Assembly (NCBI GenBank): GCA_040901765.1
Contig: JBBDYG010000040.1
Location: forward strand, 124,001-188,000
From: JBBDYG01 sp040901765
GTDB taxonomy: Bacteria > Planctomycetota > Planctomycetia > Pirellulales > Lacipirellulaceae
Length of the DNA: 64,000 bases
Direction of reading: 5' to 3'
This document shows, one piece after another, positions 8,242 to 16,847 of this stretch; the first letter of the stretch is position 1, and every line of letters begins with the position of its first letter. The translations under genes were made by a program, and so were the position numbers. The notes beneath the pieces are model-generated. The model did not search any database. It saw nothing but the letters and a program-made list of their open reading frames with translations, and was not told the origin of the DNA.

Positions 8242-11200
8242 GTGAAAGTTGAAGTGTCCGCGACATCGATCAATAAAACCGGAACAGAGCTTGCCGGGCC
8301 CGGGGCCATTCCGTCGGGGCTTGCGGAGGCGATCGAGCGTGCGGTGCATTTGCTGCCGATGCAGGGTCCGATCACTTCTTTTATTCACCATAACACGCTG
8401 CATGCGTTTGAGCAGCTTCCGTTTCATGACGCCGTGCTTGCCGGGGCCGAGCTTTATTCCTGCGAACCCTACTTGCCGGAAGAGGCGTTTCGGCGGGAAC
8501 TTGCCCGTGGCCGCATTCGGGTAGCCGATCTGTCGGCAATAGTCCAAGCCGATCTCGGCGAGGAAGCGGACACGCCCCTGCTGTTATTGTGTACCCGCCG
8601 CCAATTGCGGATGGCGATGCTGGAGCATTCGTTGCTGTCCGCTCCCGCCTCGGAATTGCGGTGGTTCGTCGCGCAAGCGGATGCATTGCGGCGTTTTCGC
8701 GCCGACGCTCCGGCCGACCAACGTAGGTCTTGCATCGAGCAGACGCGGCACTGGATCGTCCGCGACCTGCTGCCGTCGATTCGTCGCGATCCAATGAATT
8801 CCAGCAACGGCACGCCCGAGCATCAGCGCGCGGCGGGACTTTTGCGAGATCTGGATCCAGCGGCCGTCGACGAGTGGGGCGACACGCAGTGGGAAGCGTT
8901 TACCCTGAAGACGTTGTGGCGAATCTGCCGCGCCGGCGTCCATGGCCTTGCCCACGCGGCACCGGCTGAAGCTCGCCAGCGGCACCGCGACGCGCTCTTA
9001 CGAGCGACGGGTGAGGACACCGATCTGCTCGTTAACGAAATGTTGATTCCATTTTGCGCCGCGTTCCTGGATCAAGGGCTAGCCCGCTGGCTTCTTCCCG
9101 AGCGCGAGACGGGCTTTATTCGAACATTTCAATTATTGCATGGCCAAAGCGACTCGAAGCTTCGGCCGTGGATGCGCGAGTTGCCGGAGGAACTGCAGCG
9201 GTGGGAGCAACATGGCTGGACGGCGATGGCGGCGATTCACGATTCGCTCCGCCAGATGGGAGTGCATGAAGACGAGTGGCCGGCGTTTCTAACTCGCACT
9301 TTGCTTGCTCTGCGCGGTTGGGCCGGAATGTTGAAGCAAATGGAGCTTCGCCAGGAGACCGCCGAGCATCCTGCTCCCGCGGGTACGATCGTTGAGTTTT
9401 TGGCGATCAGGCTTCTACTGGATCGTTTGGCCGCGCAGGACGTTGCGCGTCGATTGTTGCGGGACGAATTGCCCGTTAGCCAACTTCGGGCGAAGCGACC
9501 GATTGGTCCCAGCGAGACGGAGTTAACGCTCGATCAACGCGCTTTCCCGGTGTTTCAGCTCGCGCAAATTCTGGGCTGGCTGCCGATGGATTTATACCGG
9601 CTGTCGAAGTCTCAATGGGCGGCACTGGTCAGCGAGGTGGAACAATTCTCGGGTCTCGAACGTCGTCGCGTCTTTCAAGCGGCGTACGAGCGGAAGTATC
9701 GAATTGAAGTCCTGGATGCGATCTCGGCGCATGGCCCATTTCCGCCAACGTCGAAATTAGCCGGCCGTTTTCAAGCGGTGTTCTGCCTCGACGAGCGCGA
9801 AGAGTCGTTCGTTCGTCATTTAGAAGAAGTGGCGCCGGCGGTGGAAGCATTCGGAACGGCGGGTTTTTTCGGCGTGGCGATGTATTATCGCGGCGTTGCG
9901 GACGCCCACTTTTGCACGCTCTGTCCCGTAATCATTCAGCCACAGCATTGGGTCGCGGAAGAGGCGCTTTCTGCGGTGGAAGGACTTAATCAACGGCGAG
10001 CCAAGGCCCGTCGCCTGCTGGGCGGAACGTCCCACCGACTTCACGTCGGCAGTCGCGGATTTCTAGGAGGTGCGATTGCCGCGGCGTTTGGTGTCGTCGC
10101 TTCACTGCCGCTTGTGGCACGCGTTCTCTTTCCGCGCAGCACCGCCCGGCTACGACGCCACGTTGACCAGATGGTCGCTCCTCCCCGCAGCACCCGACTT
10201 CGGCTGGAGCGCGTCGATGAGAAACCTTCGCGGGTCGGCGGTGGAATTGGCTATGCTCTGCCGGAGATGACCGTTATCGTCGAGCGGCTGCTGCGCAACA
10301 TTGGCCTGACGTCGCAATACGCTCCGCTGGTGTTCATCGTGGGACATGGGTCGTCGAGCCTCAACAATCCGCATGAGCCGGCCCACGACTGCGGCGCTTG
10401 CGGCGGCGCCCGCGGCGGTCCCAATGCCCGAGCTTTCGCGCAAATGGCCAACGATCCGCGCGTCCGACTCGCGCTGCGCGAACGGGGATTGTCGATCCCG
10501 TCGTCGACGCATTTCATCGGGGCCTATCACAACACATGCGACGAGAGCTTTACGTGCTTCGATCTGAGCGACGTTCCGGCCTCGCACGGCGACGCATTGA
10601 AGTCGGCACTGGAGTCCTTTCGGGTCGCACAGGAGCGCAACGCCCACGAACGTTGCCGGCGGTTTGATTCCGCGTCCCTGTCGCTATCGCCCGAGCAGGC
10701 GCTGTGGCACGTGGAGGGGCGGTCCGAAGACCTGGCGCAGACCCGGCCCGAATATGGCCACGCGACCAACGCCGTCTGCTTCGTGGGGCGTCGTCAGCGG
10801 ACTCGCGGCCTGTACTTGGATCGACGTACCTTCCTGACATCGTATGATCCAACGCAAGACGATGCCGAGAGTTCGATTCTCGCGGGGTTACTTTCCGCGG
10901 TCGTTCCGGTCTGCGCTGGCATCAACCTGGAGTATTATTTTTCGCGTGTCGATCCCGGCGGATGGGGCTGCGGAACGAAGCTGCCGCACAATATAACGTC
11001 GCTGCTCGGCGTGATGGATGGAGCGATGAGCGATATGCGGCCCGGTTTGCCCTGGCAAATGGTCGAGATTCACGAGCCGGTGCGATTGCTATTCGTCATG
11101 GAGGCGACCCCTGCCGCGATGCTCTCGATCATGTCGCGCAACGAAGACATTGGACGCTTGTGCCGAAACCACTGGGTTCAGCTTGCGACGCTCGATCCGC

Positions 11201-11349
11201 AATCGAACGCACTGCATGTCTTTGATGGCAGAGAGTTCGTGAAGTATCGTCCCGAGAAGCCATTGTTGCCGCGGGTTGCTTCCAGCGTCGATTGGTATCG
11301 CGGCTGGCGCGATCACCTGGGTTTTGCTGTCGTCGAAAAGGGAGGGTAA
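8242..11349 (+). CDS. dabA: DabA-type inorganic carbon uptake subunit (DUF2309)
   Basis: A 1035-aa protein of the DUF2309/UPF0753 family, the soluble beta-carbonic-anhydrase-like subunit of DAB inorganic-carbon pumps. DabA is thought to hydrate CO2 vectorially, powered by its membrane partner. The zinc-site residues known from Halothiobacillus DabA can be placed here: Cys515 and Asp517 in VFCLDEREESF, His702 in IVGHGSSS and Cys717 in AHDCGACGG. The spacings of 2 and 15 residues are preserved. The N-terminal IHHNTLHAFEQLPF block is also conserved. The start is a GTG with no clear ribosome-binding site. It is followed after 12 bases by two antiporter-like membrane genes. Confidence 0.92.
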   Translation: MKVEVSATSINKTGTELAGPGAIPSGLAEAIERAVHLLPMQGPITSFIHHNTLHAFEQLPFHDAVLAGAELYSCEPYLPEEAFRRELARGRIRVADLSAIVQADLGEEADTPLLLLCTRRQLRMAMLEHSLLSAPASELRWFVAQADALRRFRADAPADQRRSCIEQTRHWIVRDLLPSIRRDPMNSSNGTPEHQRAAGLLRDLDPAAVDEWGDTQWEAFTLKTLWRICRAGVHGLAHAAPAEARQRHRDALLRATGEDTDLLVNEMLIPFCAAFLDQGLARWLLPERETGFIRTFQLLHGQSDSKLRPWMRELPEELQRWEQHGWTAMAAIHDSLRQMGVHEDEWPAFLTRTLLALRGWAGMLKQMELRQETAEHPAPAGTIVEFLAIRLLLDRLAAQDVARRLLRDELPVSQLRAKRPIGPSETELTLDQRAFPVFQLAQILGWLPMDLYRLSKSQWAALVSEVEQFSGLERRRVFQAAYERKYRIEVLDAISAHGPFPPTSKLAGRFQAVFCLDEREESFVRHLEEVAPAVEAFGTAGFFGVAMYYRGVADAHFCTLCPVIIQPQHWVAEEALSAVEGLNQRRAKARRLLGGTSHRLHVGSRGFLGGAIAAAFGVVASLPLVARVLFPRSTARLRRHVDQMVAPPRSTRLRLERVDEKPSRVGGGIGYALPEMTVIVERLLRNIGLTSQYAPLVFIVGHGSSSLNNPHEPAHDCGACGGARGGPNARAFAQMANDPRVRLALRERGLSIPSSTHFIGAYHNTCDESFTCFDLSDVPASHGDALKSALESFRVAQERNAHERCRRFDSASLSLSPEQALWHVEGRSEDLAQTRPEYGHATNAVCFVGRRQRTRGLYLDRRTFLTSYDPTQDDAESSILAGLLSAVVPVCAGINLEYYFSRVDPGGWGCGTKLPHNITSLLGVMDGAMSDMRPGLPWQMVEIHEPVRLLFVMEATPAAMLSIMSRNEDIGRLCRNHWVQLATLDPQSNALHVFDGREFVKYRPEKPLLPRVASSVDWYRGWRDHLGFAVVEKGG

Positions 11350-11361
11350 CCCACCTTTAAT

Positions 11362-12747
11362 ATGACCGTTGAGCGACTCATTTTTGGTTTAGGGCTAATG
11401 GTGATCGGCGCGCCGGCCGCATTGATGGCGCTGCTGGGTCTGGCGGCGGTGCTGGGTCGCGCGCTTGCGGAGCGAACCGTGGCGCGAGCGGTTCAGACGG
11501 CCATCGTGGTCGGCCTCACTTCCTCCGTGGCGATACTCATCTTGATGCTAGTGGTTGGGAGGCGGAGCGTACCGATCGATTTGGGGCACTTGGTCTCCGT
11601 CCCCCATTTCCATTTTGACGTGAAGTTGCTTTTCGATCACCTATCGGTGCCGTTCGTTATTCTGACTTTCGTGCTGTGCGGAACCGTCAGCGCGTTTGCT
11701 GGCCGCTATATGCATCGAGAGCCGGGATTCAATCGCTTCTTCGGATTGTTTTCGGTGTTCCTGGTTGGCATGTTGCTGACCTCACTTGCCGGAACGATTG
11801 GAATCCTGTTTGCAGGGTGGGAGTTGGTGGGCCTTTCATCGGCGCTCTTGGTGGGCTTTTTTCACGAACGGCCGATGCCGGTGCGGAACGCGCTACGGGT
11901 GTGGACAATTTACCGAGCCTCCGATGCGGCCCTGTTGATAGCGGCAATTCTGCTGCATCAGTTCAGCGGTCACGGCGACTTCACTCAGATGTTAGGTTCC
12001 GGCGCGTGGCCCGAGGGGAGCGCTTTGCTGACGCATTGGGAAGCCTTTGTGGTCGGTTTGTTGTTTCTGATTGCGGCGGCGGGAAAGTCTGCGCTCGTGC
12101 CGTTTTCTGGCTGGCTACCGCGGGCCATGGAGGGTCCGACTCCCTCAAGTGCCATTTTCTATGGTGCGCTTTCGGTGCATTTGGGCGCCTACCTGCTATT
12201 GCGGGTCGGGCCGATTCTCGAGCTTTCGGTTTGGCTTTGCGCAATTGTGATCGCACTGGGACTAATCACGGCGGTTTTCGCCGCGATCGCGGGGCATGCG
12301 CAGACCGACATTAAAAGCGCCCTGGCGTTTGCGTCGTTGGCACAAGTGGGGTTGATCGTTGCGGAGATTGGCGCCGGACTGCGGTATGTGGCGTTAATTC
12401 ACATATTGGGGCACGCATGTCTTCGCACGCTGCAATTTCTTCGTGCGCCGACGTTGCTCCACGACTACCACCGTTTGGAAAATGCCGTAGGAAGGCACCT
12501 GCCGCGCTTGCCGGTGTCGTGGGAACAACACCTTTCCCCGTCGTTGCGACTTCGACTGTACCGGTTCGCATTGAACCGCGGCTATTTCGACGATTTCCTA
12601 TTCCGGTATGTCGCCCGTCCGATCCAAGGCTTTTTCCGCTGGTGCAATAATTTGGAACTTCGTTGGACCGCTTGGCTCAGCGGCACCCCAGCGCACGATG
12701 CACACACTACGAAAGCGACGTCCATCGAATTGGACGAAGCCGCATGA
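11362..12747 (+). CDS. dabB: DabB-like proton-conducting membrane subunit (NuoL/MrpA family)
   Basis: A 461-aa polytopic protein of the proton-conducting transporter family (NADH-quinone oxidoreductase subunit L type). It is expected to couple the proton gradient to DabA. The transmembrane glutamate is present in AGWELVGLSSALL (Glu154). The lysine of the broken helix is present in AAGKSALVPFSGWLP (Lys242), followed by GPTPSSA. A charged tail of about 90 residues follows the last hydrophobic segment, as in DabB proteins. Its TGA overlaps the ATG of the next gene. Confidence 0.88.
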   Translation: MTVERLIFGLGLMVIGAPAALMALLGLAAVLGRALAERTVARAVQTAIVVGLTSSVAILILMLVVGRRSVPIDLGHLVSVPHFHFDVKLLFDHLSVPFVILTFVLCGTVSAFAGRYMHREPGFNRFFGLFSVFLVGMLLTSLAGTIGILFAGWELVGLSSALLVGFFHERPMPVRNALRVWTIYRASDAALLIAAILLHQFSGHGDFTQMLGSGAWPEGSALLTHWEAFVVGLLFLIAAAGKSALVPFSGWLPRAMEGPTPSSAIFYGALSVHLGAYLLLRVGPILELSVWLCAIVIALGLITAVFAAIAGHAQTDIKSALAFASLAQVGLIVAEIGAGLRYVALIHILGHACLRTLQFLRAPTLLHDYHRLENAVGRHLPRLPVSWEQHLSPSLRLRLYRFALNRGYFDDFLFRYVARPIQGFFRWCNNLELRWTAWLSGTPAHDAHTTKATSIELDEAA

Positions 12748-14150
12748 ACGCTTACCACTCCCTATGTTTGGAGATAGCCGTCCTAATTCCGATCTGCGGT
12801 GCGCTGTGGATTCGGCGATTGGGTGATACCGAATCCGCGCAGCGCTGGTCGATCGCTATCGCGGCGGGTGCTCTCGCGGCCGTAGTGTTGGGATGGATCG
12901 GGTTTGTTCTCGATTCGTCCGGCAATACGAACGCCCAATGGAGCCTATTGGGTGCGGTTGCCGGGAGGCATTACCTTTCGTTCGACTCGCTCAATGTTCC
13001 CTTGTTGTTGTTAGTCGCTCTGATCTACTTGGCCACTATCGTGACCACACCTCGGACCAAAGCCCGACGGTTCTCCTTTACCTGGACGTTGATTGCCGAA
13101 AGTATCGCCTTGGCAACTTTCTCGTGCCGCGATGCTTGGTTGTTAATCGTCCTGCTGACGGTGGCAGTCTATCCGCCGTATCGCGAGCTAAGATCGCGAA
13201 ATCAATCGACGCGGGTCTATGCGATTCACATGATCGGCTTTGTTGGGTTGTTGATCGCGGGTCAAGCGATGCTGGAGGCGGAATTCGCGTTTATTGACGG
13301 ATCAAGTTGGAAGGCGTTGCCGTTGCTGCTGGCGATTCTCGTGCGTAGCGGCGTGGCGCCGTTTCACACTTGGGTGCCCGATTTGTTTCAGCGCGCCGCG
13401 TTTGGCACCGCGTTGACCCACGTGCTACCGATGGCCGGCGTGTATGCAGCGGTCCGCTTGCTGTTGCCCTCGGCAACGGCAGAGGCGATTCAAGCAATCG
13501 ACATCTTATCGCTCCTCACAGCCGTGTATGCCGCCGGGATGGCGCTCGTTCAGACCGACGTTCGCCGCTTCTTCAGCTATCAGTTTTTGAGCCAATCCTC
13601 CCTGGTCATGGTCGGAATTGGCATCGACGACTCACTGGGCGTCGCGGGTGGACTGGCCGTCTGGCTCTCCGTTGGTCTCGCTCTCGCCGGCTTCGGATTG
13701 ACCCTGCGGTCGGTCGAAGCCCGCTGCGGTCGGCTTCCACTCGACAAATACCACGGCCTGTATGAGCAACTGCCAACGTTGGCCGTGTTCTTTCTCTTAA
13801 CCGGACTCGCAAGTATCGGGTTTCCTGGAACGTTCGGCTTTATCGGCGTCGAGATGCTGATCGGCGCGGCTGTCTTGGACTCGCCCTGGATTGGTCTGGC
13901 AATCGTCTGCGCGGCCGCGATCAATGGCGTTTCATTGATGCGCGCCTATCTATCCCTCTTCACGGGCACACGCCATACGGGAACGGTCGCCCTAAGGATG
14001 CTTCCCGCGGAACGAATTGCGGTCCTGGCATTGGCCGCGCTCATCATCGGCGGCGGCTTATTTCCGCAACCGGCGATCGAATCGCGTTACGACGCCGCGG
14101 AAGAGCTGCGAGCGAGTCGGATTGGGAATGTATCTCAGACCGCTCCTTAA
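12744..14150 (+). CDS. Second NuoM/N-like membrane subunit of the DAB locus
   Basis: A 468-aa protein with about 13 hydrophobic segments and the proton-conducting transporter fold. The LVRSGVAPFHTWVPDLFQRA stretch corresponds to the broken helix of NuoM/N. ATG 12744 overlaps the preceding stop (ATGA), so the earlier in-frame ATG at 12663 was not used. Key residues differ: the family lysine is Arg201, and the stretch around residues 131-145 that should hold the transmembrane glutamate has no acidic residue. It may be a structural partner and not a proton channel. Its 3' end overlaps the convergent TolB-like gene by four bases. Confidence 0.85.
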   Translation: MNAYHSLCLEIAVLIPICGALWIRRLGDTESAQRWSIAIAAGALAAVVLGWIGFVLDSSGNTNAQWSLLGAVAGRHYLSFDSLNVPLLLLVALIYLATIVTTPRTKARRFSFTWTLIAESIALATFSCRDAWLLIVLLTVAVYPPYRELRSRNQSTRVYAIHMIGFVGLLIAGQAMLEAEFAFIDGSSWKALPLLLAILVRSGVAPFHTWVPDLFQRAAFGTALTHVLPMAGVYAAVRLLLPSATAEAIQAIDILSLLTAVYAAGMALVQTDVRRFFSYQFLSQSSLVMVGIGIDDSLGVAGGLAVWLSVGLALAGFGLTLRSVEARCGRLPLDKYHGLYEQLPTLAVFFLLTGLASIGFPGTFGFIGVEMLIGAAVLDSPWIGLAIVCAAAINGVSLMRAYLSLFTGTRHTGTVALRMLPAERIAVLALAALIIGGGLFPQPAIESRYDAAEELRASRIGNVSQTAP

Positions 14151-15331
14151 CGGCCTATTCGGCTCGGTTGCCGGTGCGGCCACATCGCGCCATACCCCGT
14201 TTGCAAATCGGTCAGCCGCCGCTCGGCGCGATCCGCCAGATTCATCACAAATAGCTGCCGCACGCCGTTGCGCTTCGAGCCATAGAGGAGCCACTCGCCG
14301 TCCGGCGAAGGCAGAGGGTGATAGTGGAGCGTTCCGGGAGCGGATTTCGTGAGTTGCGTGATCGCGCCGTCGAGCGTCGTCTGAAATAGCTCGACGTTCT
14401 GATCAACCTGGGCCGTGTAATAAACGGATTTACCATCCGCTGACCAAACGGGCAGGTCGCTGCTGCCTTGGTGAAAGTCCGGCACGTCGAGGAATTCAAT
14501 TGTGCTTTTGTAACCACCGAGGTCGACCAGTTTGCGCGAGTCGTTGCCATCGCGGCGGACAATGTAGGGGTTGCTGTGATGGTGGACGCCGCTGAGAAAC
14601 AGCAGCGAGTTGCCGTCGGGCGACCATTGCGGCCCGAAGTTGAACGAATTGCCAGTTTCGATGTGTCGCTTGTTCGAGCCATCGGCATCGGCGATATAGA
14701 CTTGGTAGTTTTCGTGGTAGCTTATGAGCTTGCCGTCAGGCGATGCGCTGTAGCCGTAGGTAAAGCCGTCGCCGTCGCCGGAAACATCGCGTTTGCTCCG
14801 GCCATCGAGGTCCATCACGAAGGGCTTTGATATTCCCTTGATGAGGGCCGTGAAGCCAAGCCCACGCCCCTCCGGCAAGAAGAACAGCCCGGCGTTGTAA
14901 TTGCTGACTCGATCGACGGAAGTCAGGTTGGCAATTTCCTCTGTCTCCAAGTCGAGCAGGCAGGAATCGAGCAGCCATTTGCCCGGCTCCATGCGAAACG
15001 TTTTGTGTTCTTCTTCCCACGCGGCGTTTTCCGGATCCTGCCAGGAGCGATAGACGATGGCTCGCTTGCCGTCGGGCGACCAGCCGGCGAATTGAGTCCA
15101 CGCGTTCGGCTCGTCCACTAAGCTTTCCGCAACTTCGCGACGATCCGTGCCATCGGCGTTCATTACCATCGCGCGCATCGTTCGCACGTTGGCGTGACGA
15201 CCACCCGGTAAATTGGTTTGGAACTGGGTGTAGCCAATAAGTTGCGGTGGTTGTGCGTGAAGGTCGGCCGTCTGTGCGGTTAGTAATGCGAACAGCGCGG
15301 CAACTGCGGTTTTTTGTGTTAGCGTTGGCAT
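14147..15331 (-). CDS. Secreted TolB-like beta-propeller protein
   Basis: A 394-aa protein with a signal peptide (about residues 1-27, ending LHAQ) and PD40/WD40-like repeats. Recurrent motifs are GWSPDGKRAIVY, SASPDGKLISYH, QWSPDGNSLLFL, VWSADGKSVYYT and PSPDGEWLLYGS, giving at least five or six blades. Such proteins resemble the C-terminal domain of TolB and oligogalacturonate-lyase-like propellers, but no catalytic residues can be assigned. The ATG at 15331 begins a better signal peptide than the GTG at 15364. It is last in a minus-strand run after DUF1549/DUF1553 and DUF1501 genes. Confidence 0.8.
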   Translation of the reverse strand: MPTLTQKTAVAALFALLTAQTADLHAQPPQLIGYTQFQTNLPGGRHANVRTMRAMVMNADGTDRREVAESLVDEPNAWTQFAGWSPDGKRAIVYRSWQDPENAAWEEEHKTFRMEPGKWLLDSCLLDLETEEIANLTSVDRVSNYNAGLFFLPEGRGLGFTALIKGISKPFVMDLDGRSKRDVSGDGDGFTYGYSASPDGKLISYHENYQVYIADADGSNKRHIETGNSFNFGPQWSPDGNSLLFLSGVHHHSNPYIVRRDGNDSRKLVDLGGYKSTIEFLDVPDFHQGSSDLPVWSADGKSVYYTAQVDQNVELFQTTLDGAITQLTKSAPGTLHYHPLPSPDGEWLLYGSKRNGVRQLFVMNLADRAERRLTDLQTGYGAMWPHRQPSRIGR

Positions 15332-15363
15332 GTGAGGACTAGCGCCTAGATTTGGCTGCCACA

Positions 15364-16809
15364 CTATCCGCGTAGAACGCCCGGAATCGTTTGCCAGCTT
15401 TGGGCTACGCCCGTGAGGCGTTCCGGGCGGCCGTGGTGCTCGAAAAACAAATCGTCGGGACGGAAGCCTAGTGCGGTGAGAAGCGTGGCGTGCAGGTTCT
15501 TCACGGGCTGCGGTTGATCGACGGCGCGAAGGCCGATCTCGTCGGTGGCGCCGATGGCCGTGCCGCCATTGACTCCGCCGCCCGCGAGCCAGACGGTGAA
15601 GCCGTAGGGATTGTGGTTGCGGCCGTTGTTCCCCTGCATCATCGGCGTGCGGCCGAATTCACCGGCCCAGATGACCAGCGTCGTGTCGAGCAGCCCGCGT
15701 TGCTTGAGGTCGTCCAGAAGCGCCGCAATGGGCTGATCGGTTTGGGCGGCGTTGCGGCGGTGATAGTCGGTATTGTTGTCGTGCGCGTCCCAGCCGAGTT
15801 TGTCGACGGCGTTGTAGATCTGCACGAACCGGACACCTTTCTCCGACAGCCGACGGGCGAGCAGGCACATCCGGCCGTACATCGCTTTCTCTTTATTCTC
15901 ATCGTGCAATCCATAGGCGTCCTGCGTGGCGCGGGTCTCCTGCGACAACTCGCCAATGTCGAGCGCTTCGGCCTGCATTCGATACGCCAATTCGTAGGAG
16001 GCAATCCGCCCTTCCAGATCAAGCATGCCCGGCCGCAGGTCGGCATGTTTGCGATTGAGCGCTTGTGCAAAGTCGATCGTAGAGCGCTGCACTCCCGCGA
16101 GATGAGCCGGTGGCTGAAGGTTAAGTACCGGCGGGCCTTCGTGTCGAAATTGCGTTCCTTGGAATGCCGCCGGCAGAAAGCCATTGCTCCAATTGGCCGA
16201 GCCGCCCAGGCCTCCGACCTTGTAGAGCAGCACGAACCCCGGCAGATTCTGGTTTGCGGAACCGAGGCCGTAAGTCAGCCACGACCCCAAGCTCGGCTTT
16301 CCAGCGAGAATTGCGCCGGTGTTCATAAGATGCGTCGCTGGTCCGTGGTTCGAGCTGTCGCTGAACATCGACCGGATTTGGCAAAGCTCGTCGATGTGCG
16401 TCGCCGTGTGGGGCAAGAGGTCCGAGACCCACTGGCCGCTCTGGCCGTGCTGGGCCCATTTCCACGGGCCGGCCATCAACTCGTCCTTGCAATGGACGAA
16501 AACGCCGCCCACCTTGTCGGGATGTTTTTTTAGCGACTCGGGAACTGACTTGCCATTAAGTTCGAGCAGCGTCGGTTTGTAATCGAACAAATCGAAGGTC
16601 GAAGGCCCGCCATATTGAAACAGAAAAATGACGCGCTTGGCCCGAGGCGCAAAGTGGGGCAACCGTTCGGCAAGGGGATTGAGCGGATCGACGACCAACT
16701 TCTGCGGTATCGCACTGCGGGCTTCCTCCGCCAACAGGGCGCTCAGCGCGACGCCGGCAAAACCACTGCCGGTGCGGGTGAGGAATTCGCGACGAGATGG
16801 ATAAAGCAT
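15364..16809 (-). CDS. DUF1501 protein, Tat-exported
   Basis: A 481-aa protein of the planctomycete-expanded DUF1501 family. The twin-arginine signal SRREFLTRTGSGFAG sits at the N-terminus, so a folded, possibly metal-bearing, protein is exported. Family hallmarks are RVIFLFQYGGPSTFDLFDYKP near the start, SRYF-type leader spacing, GEFGRTPMMQGNNGRNHNP and GGVNGGTAIGATDEIG near the end. The fold is related to alkaline phosphatase/sulfatase, but the biochemical role is unknown. It lies about 40 bases after a DUF1549/DUF1553 gene, its usual partner, and its stop is close to the next start. Confidence 0.9.
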   Translation of the reverse strand: MLYPSRREFLTRTGSGFAGVALSALLAEEARSAIPQKLVVDPLNPLAERLPHFAPRAKRVIFLFQYGGPSTFDLFDYKPTLLELNGKSVPESLKKHPDKVGGVFVHCKDELMAGPWKWAQHGQSGQWVSDLLPHTATHIDELCQIRSMFSDSSNHGPATHLMNTGAILAGKPSLGSWLTYGLGSANQNLPGFVLLYKVGGLGGSANWSNGFLPAAFQGTQFRHEGPPVLNLQPPAHLAGVQRSTIDFAQALNRKHADLRPGMLDLEGRIASYELAYRMQAEALDIGELSQETRATQDAYGLHDENKEKAMYGRMCLLARRLSEKGVRFVQIYNAVDKLGWDAHDNNTDYHRRNAAQTDQPIAALLDDLKQRGLLDTTLVIWAGEFGRTPMMQGNNGRNHNPYGFTVWLAGGGVNGGTAIGATDEIGLRAVDQPQPVKNLHATLLTALGFRPDDLFFEHHGRPERLTGVAQSWQTIPGVLRG

Positions 16810-16847
16810 CGGTTCTCCCTCAGTCGATCACAAACCACCGGTTTATT

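Noticed and set aside
15490..16533. 347-codon open frame on the plus strand
   Set aside because: Antisense to the DUF1501 gene, whose family motifs are intact; low-complexity translation.
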